A stretch of DNA of 10,112 nucleotides, from the NCBI GenBank assembly GCA_965370495.1, contig CBDUUV010000090.1, positions 1-10,112 of the forward strand. The letters run 5' to 3'. The notes beneath the pieces are model-generated. The model saw only the letters and a program-made list of their open reading frames with translations, was not told the DNA's origin and did no database searches. The position numbers and the translations under genes were made by a program. Shown piece by piece: positions 1-6,105 of this stretch (positions are counted from its first letter, which is position 1; each line of letters begins with the position of its first letter). Origin of the DNA: Krumholzibacterium sp965370495. GTDB lineage: Bacteria; Krumholzibacteriota; Krumholzibacteriia; Krumholzibacteriales; Krumholzibacteriaceae.

Positions 1-42
1 GGCTGGTTATCTTCGTTTCTTGACAATTCCCGCAAAGCAATT

Positions 43-1383
43 TCACTTGCTGAGCCGGTCGATGAACGATGTATCGAAATTTCCGTTGATATAATCCGCA
101 TTGCGTAGTATCCAGAGATGGAACGGGATCGTCGTTGGAACACCCTCGATCACGAATTCTTCGAGGGAACGAATCATCCGGTACCTGGCTTCTTTTCTCG
201 TCTCCCCCCATGTGATCACTTTGGCGAGCAACGAATCATAGTAGGGAGGCACAACATATCCGTCATAAAGGTGTGAATCCACCCTTACGCCAGGTCCGCC
301 AGGCGGGTGATAAAAGGTGATCTTTCCCGGAACAGGCTTGAAGTTGCTGTCGGGGTCTTCTGCATTGATCCGGCATTCTATAGCGTGCCCTTTCAGGTGG
401 GTATCAGCATCCATGATACGGCTCGAACCCGTTGCGGACAATCTTATCTGTTCCTTTATCAGATCGTAAGTGGTCACCATCTCGGTAACAGGATGTTCGA
501 CCTGTACTCGGGTGTTCATCTCCAGAAAATAGATTTCTTTATCAGAAGTAACCAGAAATTCAATTGTACCGAGAGAACCGTACTTGATGTATTCAGCTCC
601 TTTGACGGCAAACCCAAGTATCTTTTTTCTCATGTCATCATCGATCCCGATCGACGGCGATTCCTCGATAAGTTTCTGTTGTCTGCGTTGTATACTGCAT
701 TCGCGTTCCCCAAGTTGAATGGCCTTTCCCTTTCCGTTTCCAAAGATCTGTACTTCGATATGTCGCGTGTTTTCAAGATATTTTTCAATATAAAGGCCAC
801 AATCTCCAAATGCTGATTCCGCTTCCTTACTGGCTGAAAGAAACAGATTTGCCAACTCGTTCTTTTTCCTGACTAGCCTGATACCTCTTCCTCCACCCCC
901 GGCAACAGCCTTGATCATTACCGGATATCCAATTTCTTCAGCAATAGTTGCGGCATTGTCTTCGCCTTCTGTTACACCCGCGCTTCCAGGGATTATCGGC
1001 AATCCTGCTTTGTCCATCAGCTTCCTGGCTATTGCCTTGTCACCCATCTTCTGCATAATCTCCGGGTGGGGTCCTATCCAGTCTATATTGCATGACATGC
1101 ATACTTCAGCAAAATGAGGGTTTTCAGAAAGGAATCCGTAAGCGGGATGGATTGCATCAACATGGGTTATCTCGGCCGCGGCGATGATCCTCGGGATGTT
1201 AAGATAACTATCAACGGGCTTTGCCCCTCCGATGCAGACATTCTCATCGGCGAGTTTGACATGAAGAGACTCAACATCCGCTTCGGAATGAACAGCGACC
1301 GCCTTGACACCAAGCTCCTGGCAGGCACGGATGATTCGCAGGGCAATCTCGCCCCTTGCAGCAATCAATATTTTGTCATACAT
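43..1383 (-). CDS. accC: Biotin carboxylase subunit of acetyl-CoA carboxylase
   Basis: The product carries out the ATP- and bicarbonate-dependent carboxylation of biotin on AccB, the first half-reaction of cytoplasmic acetyl-CoA carboxylase in fatty acid synthesis. At 446 residues it is the usual AccC length. The N-terminal domain begins KILIAARGEIALRIIRA. The ATP-grasp domain shows K116, K158, the glycine-rich loop AGGGGRG (161-167), E200, E275 and E288. The MNTRVQVEHPVTE segment carries R292 and E296, and R338 lies in ECRINAED. The position that is H236 in E. coli (RRHQK) reads Q235 here (QRRQQK). The ATG start lies 8 nt after the pilT stop without a clear Shine-Dalgarno, which suggests translational coupling. 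The carrier gene accB is not adjacent, because pilT intervenes. Propionyl-CoA or pyruvate carboxylase subunits are related, but length and the nearby accB favour AccC. Confidence 0.96.
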   Translation of the reverse strand: MYDKILIAARGEIALRIIRACQELGVKAVAVHSEADVESLHVKLADENVCIGGAKPVDSYLNIPRIIAAAEITHVDAIHPAYGFLSENPHFAEVCMSCNIDWIGPHPEIMQKMGDKAIARKLMDKAGLPIIPGSAGVTEGEDNAATIAEEIGYPVMIKAVAGGGGRGIRLVRKKNELANLFLSASKEAESAFGDCGLYIEKYLENTRHIEVQIFGNGKGKAIQLGERECSIQRRQQKLIEESPSIGIDDDMRKKILGFAVKGAEYIKYGSLGTIEFLVTSDKEIYFLEMNTRVQVEHPVTEMVTTYDLIKEQIRLSATGSSRIMDADTHLKGHAIECRINAEDPDSNFKPVPGKITFYHPPGGPGVRVDSHLYDGYVVPPYYDSLLAKVITWGETRKEARYRMIRSLEEFVIEGVPTTIPFHLWILRNADYINGNFDTSFIDRLSK

Positions 1384-1391
1384 AGGTTATT

Positions 1392-2528
1392 TCAGAAATC
1401 ACCGCCAGAGCCCTTACCTGTTTTGACATTCTCAAAATCATCCCAGGTTGTATCGCTACTGGCCTGTATGCCCTTCAAACGCAGGCTGAACTCATGTGGA
1501 CTGGAACTGTTCTTCATCGCTTCCTCCAGGCTGATCAAACCGCTGGAAAGAAGTTTCATCAGCGACTGGTCGAAACTCTGCATCCCATGGGCGGAAACCC
1601 CTTCCCGAATAGCCTGCTGTATCAGGGACGCCTTTTCAGGATCGACAATATACTCCCTTATCGCAGAAGTTACAACCATTACTTCAACTGCAGGAACACG
1701 TCCCTTTCCCCCCTTCAGAGGGATAAGGCGCTGGGCTATTACGGCCTGGAGTGTCGAGGAAAGCATGTACCTGATTTCCTGATGCTGATGGGGCGGGAAA
1801 AAAGAAATCACCCTGTTGATCGTTTGTGTTGCATCTATCGTATGAAGCGTGGAAAAGACAAGGTGTCCCGTATCAGCAGCCATAAGGGCTATTTCCATCG
1901 TGAGCGCGTCACGTATCTCGCCTACGAGGATCACATCAGGATCCTGTCTGAGTATATGGCGCAAAGCCTCGTGAAAGGATGAAGTATCAGTACCAATCTC
2001 TCGCTGGTTAATTATACTTTTGATATCGTGATGGAGAAATTCGATAGGATCCTCGACAGTGATAATATTCTTATTAACATTTTCATTTATCTCTCTGACC
2101 ATGGCCGCAAGAGTAGTCGATTTTCCACTACCCACCGTTCCGGTTACAAATACCAATCCTCGCTGCTTCATGGAAAGGTCTTTGAGAATTGGAGGAAGTT
2201 CGAGTTCATCGATAGTTTTGATCTCGACCGGTACATGCCTGAATACCATGGCGATTGAACCTCTCTGGACATAGAAATTCGCCCTGAATCTGGCAAGACC
2301 TGCAACACCGAACGCGAAATCCACCTCTCTGCTGCTTTTGAATTTTTCCCTCTGTGCCGGAGTAAGGATCTGCTCTGCTATTTCTTCCATCACTTTGGGG
2401 GTTGGTCGATCGAAATCAAGGTGTATCAGTTTCCCATCGACCCGTACAACCGGCGTTAATCCGGCTTTCAGGTGAAGGTCCGATCCATTTCGTGAGATCA
2501 TTGCCTCGAGAATATTCTTAATCTTCAT
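1392..2528 (-). CDS. pilT: PilT-type twitching motility / pilus retraction ATPase
   Basis: This is a secretion-type AAA+ ATPase of the PilT family (378 residues), a cytoplasmic hexamer that powers type IV pilus retraction. An N-terminal PAS-like region (about 1-100) is followed by the RecA-like domain. Visible motifs are Walker A GTVGSGKST (130-138), the Asp box around ITVEDPIEF (156-164), Walker B DPDVILVGEIRD (196-207, catalytic E204) and the His box GHLVFSTLHT (221-230). AIREYIVDP (289-297) matches the PilT-specific AIRNLIRE signature only in part. Walker A has TV where PilT proteins usually have PT. After the common SPHEFSLRLKGI segment there is a polar, probably disordered tail of about 25 residues. 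The ATG start has AGAAGG 9 nt upstream. No other pilus gene is in the window. PilU or another PilT paralogue is possible. Confidence 0.92.
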   Translation of the reverse strand: MKIKNILEAMISRNGSDLHLKAGLTPVVRVDGKLIHLDFDRPTPKVMEEIAEQILTPAQREKFKSSREVDFAFGVAGLARFRANFYVQRGSIAMVFRHVPVEIKTIDELELPPILKDLSMKQRGLVFVTGTVGSGKSTTLAAMVREINENVNKNIITVEDPIEFLHHDIKSIINQREIGTDTSSFHEALRHILRQDPDVILVGEIRDALTMEIALMAADTGHLVFSTLHTIDATQTINRVISFFPPHQHQEIRYMLSSTLQAVIAQRLIPLKGGKGRVPAVEVMVVTSAIREYIVDPEKASLIQQAIREGVSAHGMQSFDQSLMKLLSSGLISLEEAMKNSSSPHEFSLRLKGIQASSDTTWDDFENVKTGKGSGGDF

Positions 2529-2697
2529 GCCCGTAATCCTTCTGCAAAATGCAACATACTATTCCGGCTACTCCTGGCTAACTGGCAATCTGGTGGCGAA
2601 AAAACGCCGCCTCGACCAATACAGGCAACGTTGCCAGAAATCAGCGTTGCCGGAGATCATCCAGCCATAAACTGCCAGTGGAGGTTAATTGCAAGGA
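2529..2697 (-). other. Structured 169-nt gap between accB and pilT
   Basis: This is the longest gap between genes inside the window. It holds no convincing ORF or rho-independent terminator. Several inverted repeats are nested. Arms GGCAACG (2624-2630) and CGTTGCC (2645-2651) can form a 7-bp stem, and 2624-2635 is itself a perfect 12-bp palindrome. GGCG (2595-2598) and CGCC (2605-2608) flank a six-base homopolymer loop. ACTGGCA (2581-2587) and TGCCAGT (2673-2679) could close a large loop enclosing both. It may be the pilT leader, an mRNA-processing site or decayed sequence. I could not define a credible promoter in it. Confidence 0.4.
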
Positions 2698-3228
2698 TCA
2701 GGCCGATTCTATAAGAAAAAGTGGCTGGCCGAATTCTACAGGCTGGGAATCCTTGACGAGTATTTTACGTATAATACCCGCTTTATCCGATTCAATCTCG
2801 TTCATGAGTTTCATGGCCTCGATGATACAAACGGTTTGCCCGACTTCAATATGCTGGCCTATAGAGACAAAGGCCCCGGATTCAGGGCTGGAAGCAAGGT
2901 ATAGTGTACCGACCATTGGAGATTCAATCTCCGCCAGCGCGTTTTCACCGTCTTTTTCTTCTTCACAAACAATATACCCGGAGGTGTCATCGGATGCTTC
3001 AGCGGATCCCGGAATTTCTTCGGGCGTTTTCTCGATGGCCGGGGCCGAAGAATTAACAGGCAACCCTGCAGAAACAGTGAACAATTCCTCATCCCTTGAC
3101 TCGCCACTCAGCACCGTGCCCTGTTGCCTGACAATCCTTATTGTGGTCCATAATCTTCTGACCTCGATCTCATCCAGCCCTTCGGCTTTCATGATCGAAA
3201 CAAGGTTTCTTATTCGATCCCGAAGCAT
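2698..3228 (-). CDS. accB: Biotin carboxyl carrier protein of acetyl-CoA carboxylase
   Basis: This 176-residue AccB carries the biotin that AccC carboxylates and that the AccAD carboxyltransferase uses to make malonyl-CoA. The N-terminal helical segment (about 1-40) is followed by a low-complexity acidic, Ala/Pro/Ser-rich linker (about 55-100). The C-terminal biotinyl domain begins ESPMVGTLYLASSPESGAFV (102-121) and contains EAMKLMNEI, with K140 as the predicted biotinylated lysine. The SPESGAFV insertion is the thumb typical of AccB rather than lipoyl or other biotinyl domains. The ATG lies one nucleotide after the efp stop (TAATATG) with only a weak GGGTG upstream, so expression is probably coupled to efp. 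Its partner accC is separated from it by pilT. Confidence 0.96.
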   Translation of the reverse strand: MLRDRIRNLVSIMKAEGLDEIEVRRLWTTIRIVRQQGTVLSGESRDEELFTVSAGLPVNSSAPAIEKTPEEIPGSAEASDDTSGYIVCEEEKDGENALAEIESPMVGTLYLASSPESGAFVSIGQHIEVGQTVCIIEAMKLMNEIESDKAGIIRKILVKDSQPVEFGQPLFLIESA

Positions 3229-3229
3229 A

Positions 3230-3787
3230 TTACACCCGTTCTATATATCGCCCGGTTCTTGTGTCTACCTTGAGTATATCCCCGATTTCAATGAAGAGGG
3301 GAACGCTTACAGTCGCCCCGGTCTCCAGTTTTGCCGGTTTTGCTCCCCCCTGGGCCGTGTCCCCGCGAACACCCGGGTCGGCCTCGACAACTTCCAGCTG
3401 TACGAATGTAGGCAATTCAACCGACAGCGGAATAGTACCGTCCATAAGTACCGACACTTCGGTGTTTTCTTTCATAAAAGGTATGATGTCTTTCACCAGG
3501 TCGAAGGATAACGGCATCTGTTCGTAGGTCTCCGTGTCCATCATGTAGAAAAGATCATCCGCACGGTAGAGGTATTGATATTTTTTTCTGTCGATTCTGA
3601 CTTCCTGTATCTTTTCGCCGGCTCTGAAGGTCTTGTCGATAACAGCACCTTCCGGGATTTTTTTGATCTTTGTTCTGACAAATGCCGGGCCTTTTCCAGG
3701 TTTGACATGCTGGAACTCCACAATCATGTACAGCTGATCACCGATTCTCATTACCAGACCATTTCTGAAATTACTCGTATCTGCCAA
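3230..3787 (-). CDS. efp: Translation elongation factor P (TTG start)
   Basis: EF-P binds between the P and E sites of the ribosome and relieves stalling at polyproline stretches. I assign the start to TTG at 3787-3785, giving 185 residues (MADTSNFRNGL...), the normal EF-P length. The frame is open upstream to an ATG at 3901, but that would add 38 non-homologous residues and overlap the preceding TPR gene by 89 nt. The TTG has AAAGGA 7 nt upstream and lies 25 nt after the TPR stop. All three domains are present. The modification loop reads VKPGKGPAFVR with lysine at position 32, so this is a lysine-type EF-P and not an arginine type rhamnosylated by EarP. The C-terminal signature is intact, with DPGVRGDTA and GATVSVPLF near residues 137-163. 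No modification enzyme gene is in the window. The efp-accB neighbourhood is common in bacteria. Confidence 0.95.
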   Translation of the reverse strand: MADTSNFRNGLVMRIGDQLYMIVEFQHVKPGKGPAFVRTKIKKIPEGAVIDKTFRAGEKIQEVRIDRKKYQYLYRADDLFYMMDTETYEQMPLSFDLVKDIIPFMKENTEVSVLMDGTIPLSVELPTFVQLEVVEADPGVRGDTAQGGAKPAKLETGATVSVPLFIEIGDILKVDTRTGRYIERV

Positions 3788-3794
3788 AACAAAT

Positions 3795-3800
3795 TCCTTT
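3795..3800 (-). promoter_or_regulatory. Shine-Dalgarno of efp
   Basis: On the minus strand AAAGGA lies 7 nt before the TTG at 3787. It decides the efp start in favour of TTG and against the upstream in-frame ATG at 3901. Confidence 0.7.
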
Positions 3801-3812
3801 CCCCTGCCGGGT

Positions 3813-4808
3813 TCAATCCTTATTTCCGTGTTTATCCTGTATTTTTTTAAGCCAGTTCTGAAAATTCTCCTTTCCATATGGAGACTTCCCGGTCTGATCA
3901 TCCTTTTCTTCTGCTTCTTCTACTTTTTCTTCTTTCTCTTCCATATCAGGAAGCATTTCTTTGTTTTGCTCGATATTCTCGGCTATATTCTTTAACTCAT
4001 CTTCGTCATCCGCGGAGTATTGTTCCGGCTCATCCTGACCATCCACACATTTCCCCAGGCCTTCCTCAGTCACCTTTTCATCTGATTCACCGTTACTGTA
4101 AGTGCTTTCCACCAGGTCCCTGCTGACATCATCAATCGATATAGTAAGAACCTCATCACCAAAAGCTTCACCCCGTTCTTTTTCTGAACGATCGATCATG
4201 GCACTGAGTTTTTTGATCATTTTTTGTGCTTCTTCGTTATCAGGATTCTTCTCGAGGATATCCCTGTACATACTGGAAGCCTTGCTGAAATACCCCTGGG
4301 AAGCATATATTCCTGCCAGGGTCATCGTCGCCATGTCACGGGGCTGTTCAATTTTTTTAACTGACTCTTCATTTTCGAGATCGATCTCTCTTCCCCTGAA
4401 CTCCTTTTCGATTTCTTCAAGGCTCGCACAGATCTCCTTGTTCGTGGGATCGATCGCAAGCAGTTTCCTGTAGTAATCCGCGGCTTCATCGGATTTGTCT
4501 TCCCCAATAAGTATATCTCCCATGAATTTCAATGCGACCATATTCTCTGAATCGATCTCGAGTACTCTCTCGAACTCTCTGCGGGACCGCTCGGTCGCGC
4601 CCTTGTCATAGAAACATTTGCCCAGGATAACGTGCGCGCTTGCGTAATCAGGATATTTCTTGATGCCCTCCTCACAGATCTCTACCGATTTATCGACCAA
4701 TCCGCTCTTACGGTAAGCATCGGCAAGCGGCGCGAAAACCCTTGAGTCAGGCGCGTTTTTGTATTTTTCCGCAAACAGTTTGATTTCTTCACTCAGATCA
4801 CCGGACAT
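3813..4808 (-). CDS. Cytoplasmic TPR protein with long acidic tail
   Basis: This 331-residue protein has no signal peptide or membrane segment. Residues 1-135 hold about four tetratricopeptide repeats, including PDSRVFAPLADAYRKSGLVDKS, the ASAHVILGKCFYDKG helix pair, and MVALKFMGDILIGEDKSDEA. A further repeat lies at about 160-193 (LAGIYASQGYFSKASSMYRDIL). Residues from about 205 to 310 are strongly acidic and low in complexity (runs of E, D and K), probably disordered. The last 20 residues (ENFQNWLKKIQDKHGNKD) look like a short amphipathic helix. The TPR part is a likely protein-binding scaffold. The partner is unknown. The ATG has AGGAAGG 5 nt upstream. It is the first gene downstream of the dyad-rich leader and is followed by efp and accB, so it is probably co-transcribed with them. 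Its position near pilT hints at a motility or assembly role, but nothing in the sequence proves it. Confidence 0.85.
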   Translation of the reverse strand: MSGDLSEEIKLFAEKYKNAPDSRVFAPLADAYRKSGLVDKSVEICEEGIKKYPDYASAHVILGKCFYDKGATERSRREFERVLEIDSENMVALKFMGDILIGEDKSDEAADYYRKLLAIDPTNKEICASLEEIEKEFRGREIDLENEESVKKIEQPRDMATMTLAGIYASQGYFSKASSMYRDILEKNPDNEEAQKMIKKLSAMIDRSEKERGEAFGDEVLTISIDDVSRDLVESTYSNGESDEKVTEEGLGKCVDGQDEPEQYSADDEDELKNIAENIEQNKEMLPDMEEKEEKVEEAEEKDDQTGKSPYGKENFQNWLKKIQDKHGNKD

Positions 4809-4822
4809 ACGGACCTTCCTGT

Positions 4823-4840
4823 CTTGTATTTCAATACAAG
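4823..4840 (-). repeat. Perfect 8+2+8 palindrome at the expected transcription start
   Basis: On the minus strand CTTGTATT and AATACAAG are separated by GA, with no mismatch. The left edge of this palindrome lies 5 nt after the proposed -10, so it falls at or just after +1 and 14 nt before the ATG of the TPR gene. It could be a repressor operator, or an 8-bp hairpin at the extreme 5' end of the mRNA that affects its stability. The half-site TTGTAT/ATACAA resembles operators of some GntR-family regulators, but the spacing differs, so no regulator is assigned. Confidence 0.75.
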
Positions 4841-4842
4841 CG

Positions 4843-4874
4843 TTAAGCTAACAAAGCTTTGTGCTTAATGTCAA
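4843..4874 (-). promoter_or_regulatory. Promoter candidate overlapped by a 26-bp dyad (TPR-efp-accB)
   Basis: A perfect TTGACA (4869-4874) is followed after 17 bp by TTAGCT (4846-4851), a poor -10; TAGCTT at 18 bp is a slightly better alternative. Positions 4843-4868 form an inverted repeat. The arms TTAAGC+ACAAAG and CTTTGT+GCTTAA are perfectly complementary except for a two-base TA insertion in the second arm. The central 12 bp (4851-4862) are a perfect palindrome. The dyad covers the whole spacer and the -10, where a bound dimer would block or remodel polymerase. The weak -10 fits a regulated promoter, but this is inference. Confidence 0.5.
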
Positions 4875-4969
4875 GTAATTGGTGCTTACACCGGAAACCT
4901 TAACAGGTTTGAATATAACCGACCGTTTCGGTAGACCTGTACGCACCACCGGCAACTTTGACAGACATG
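4875..4969 (-). other. Stem-loop-rich 3' region of the DUF4837 gene
   Basis: This stretch between the DUF4837 stop and the TTGACA holds several small inverted repeats. TGACA/TGTCA (4959-4972) overlaps the stop codon. ACAGGT (4903-4908) and ACCTGT (4935-4940) enclose an ACCG-TTT-CGGT hairpin (4922-4932). AAACCT/AGGTTT (4895-4910) has a 4-nt loop. None is followed by a clear U-tract, so a rho-independent terminator is not established, although some transcript-ending or 3'-protecting role is plausible. Confidence 0.3.
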
Positions 4970-5980
4970 TCAGTTTATCCTGAATGTTTCCGCAACCGCT
5001 CTGAGTTCACGTAGCATTTTGTGTTTACTGAACCCGGGGGCATAAACGAGACAATCGACCATCCATATCTTCGATCTGGCCCGGTCATGTATATAAAAAC
5101 AGATAAACGGGCCTCCAAAAAGATCTTCGCTGTTTTCCCAGTAACCATCCAGCCTGATTGAATTGTACGGCCCGAATTCTTCCTGACGATAGAAAACAAG
5201 TTCCTTTCTCATGACATCCTTGTCATACATCTTCCATGCAATATTCGCGCGCATATCATACAGTTCGGTTGAATCGGCAACCGAAAGGGATTCCTTGTTC
5301 CAGGAATGCCATGATATCGTTATCCCGCGGTGAGGCGCCTTCCTGACTATCTCTATCCCGGGTATGTCTCCCCTGTCCTGGTTGACCTCATAGATAAAGG
5401 GAATTCTGATATGGAACCCGTATTTTATTTTCAGGTCCGAAGATGCCTCGAGATTCTCCCGCCTGAGAAGATACTCCCGCAATCTTTCCCTGTTACCTAC
5501 CTCTATGATATTCCTTATGATCGCGCCGTTCTCGATCGCCACTTTTTTTAACTGTTCAGTCGATGAAGCCGTGACGATAACGGTCAACTGGCCTATTGTG
5601 GGATAATCCAGTTTCTTGAATATGTGGTTTTTCCCTTCCATCACTTTCCTGACAGCGTTTGTCCCTATAAAATTTTCTATCACACTGCCGATCGCCCCCT
5701 GACGTACAACACCGAATATCACCATATTTTTCGCCGGTGGCTCCTGTTGAATCTCCTTTGCCGGAATCATTCTGAGCTTGAACTGGATCTCGAGTTTTGA
5801 ATAGTAGTCGACAGGATGCTGAAGCTCTTTGATAATATAATCGTTAATCCCTCCCGATTCTCCTGTCTCGGTTACAAGAACAATATCGCTGTACGAACCG
5901 GCAGGCGGAAAACTGGTTTTTCTTCCGCATGAGATTACCGGAATAACAACAAGCAGTATCACTGGTATCAAACGTCTCAT
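4970..5980 (-). CDS. DUF4837-like lipoprotein
   Basis: This 336-residue lipoprotein starts with a basic N-terminus, a hydrophobic segment (4-16) and a lipobox VISC with C18 as the predicted lipidated residue. Gly at +2 does not signal inner-membrane retention, so outer-membrane anchoring is likely. The C-terminal region, including GYWENSEDLFGGPF (279-292) and the VYAPGFSKHKMLREL stretch (312-326), resembles the DUF4837 family as I recall it. That family has no established function and is mostly found in Bacteroidota and related phyla. The body shows two similar alpha/beta halves, suggested by repeated hydrophobic strands around 85-135 and 185-225. The ATG has AGGAGG 5 nt upstream. It stands alone between a terminator and the next promoter, so it is probably monocistronic. 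The family assignment is from memory of motifs. Confidence 0.8.
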   Translation of the reverse strand: MRRLIPVILLVVIPVISCGRKTSFPPAGSYSDIVLVTETGESGGINDYIIKELQHPVDYYSKLEIQFKLRMIPAKEIQQEPPAKNMVIFGVVRQGAIGSVIENFIGTNAVRKVMEGKNHIFKKLDYPTIGQLTVIVTASSTEQLKKVAIENGAIIRNIIEVGNRERLREYLLRRENLEASSDLKIKYGFHIRIPFIYEVNQDRGDIPGIEIVRKAPHRGITISWHSWNKESLSVADSTELYDMRANIAWKMYDKDVMRKELVFYRQEEFGPYNSIRLDGYWENSEDLFGGPFICFYIHDRARSKIWMVDCLVYAPGFSKHKMLRELRAVAETFRIN

Positions 5981-6004
5981 ATCACCCTCCTGCTTGAAGA
6001 ATAA

Positions 6005-6013
6005 ATTGTATCA
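6005..6013 (-). promoter_or_regulatory. Extended -10 promoter candidate for the DUF4837 gene
   Basis: On the minus strand TGATACAAT combines the TGn extension with TACAAT (5/6 match to TATAAT). The -35 region is poor. Transcription would start near 5998, about 18 nt before the ATG, which leaves room for the AGGAGG site. The promoter begins right after the upstream terminator. Confidence 0.45.
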
Positions 6014-6028
6014 CCTGTTCCATCAAGC

Positions 6029-6055
6029 AAAAAGGACAGCCATCCAGCCATCCTT
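6029..6055 (-). terminator. Rho-independent terminator after the sigma/anti-sigma operon
   Basis: On the minus strand a stem of about 9 bp, including two G-U pairs, has a 6-nt loop (arms 6047-6055 and 6032-6040). The stem's two closing U residues (6032-6033) and the three that follow (6029-6031) make an uninterrupted run of five U. It lies about 50 nt after the anti-sigma stop and before the DUF4837 promoter. Confidence 0.65.
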
Positions 6056-6105
6056 ATCATTTATCATCAGTTTTTCAGGCCCCCTGGCTGGCCTCTGGAA
6101 TCCCG

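Noticed and set aside
1..42. Possible terminator or gene after accC
   Set aside because: The 42 nt show no stem-loop with a U-tract and no gene start. The operon may continue outside the window.
1114..1782. Plus-strand open frame of 222 codons antisense to accC and pilT
   Set aside because: It lies across two well-supported conserved genes and has no recognisable domain or ribosome binding site.
2595..2608. GGCG/CGCC hairpin with a T run as a terminator of accB
   Set aside because: The T run is the loop, not a tail after the stem, and the stem is only 4 bp.
2678..3511. Plus-strand open frame of 277 codons antisense to accB and efp
   Set aside because: Serine-rich translation typical of a shadow frame, antisense to two clear conserved genes.
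3788..3901. N-terminal extension of EF-P from the ATG at 3901
   Set aside because: It overlaps the TPR gene, has no homology to EF-P, and a better TTG start with a ribosome binding site exists at 3787.
2658..6051. 11-nt sequence CATCCAGCCAT shared by two intergenic regions (2658-2668 and 6041-6051)
   Set aside because: Too short for a repeat family with only two copies, and the second copy is part of the terminator stem-loop.
6077..6094. AGGCC/GGCCT stem after the anti-sigma stop as a terminator
   Set aside because: On the minus strand it is followed by A residues, not U. The hairpin at 6032-6055 is the better terminator.
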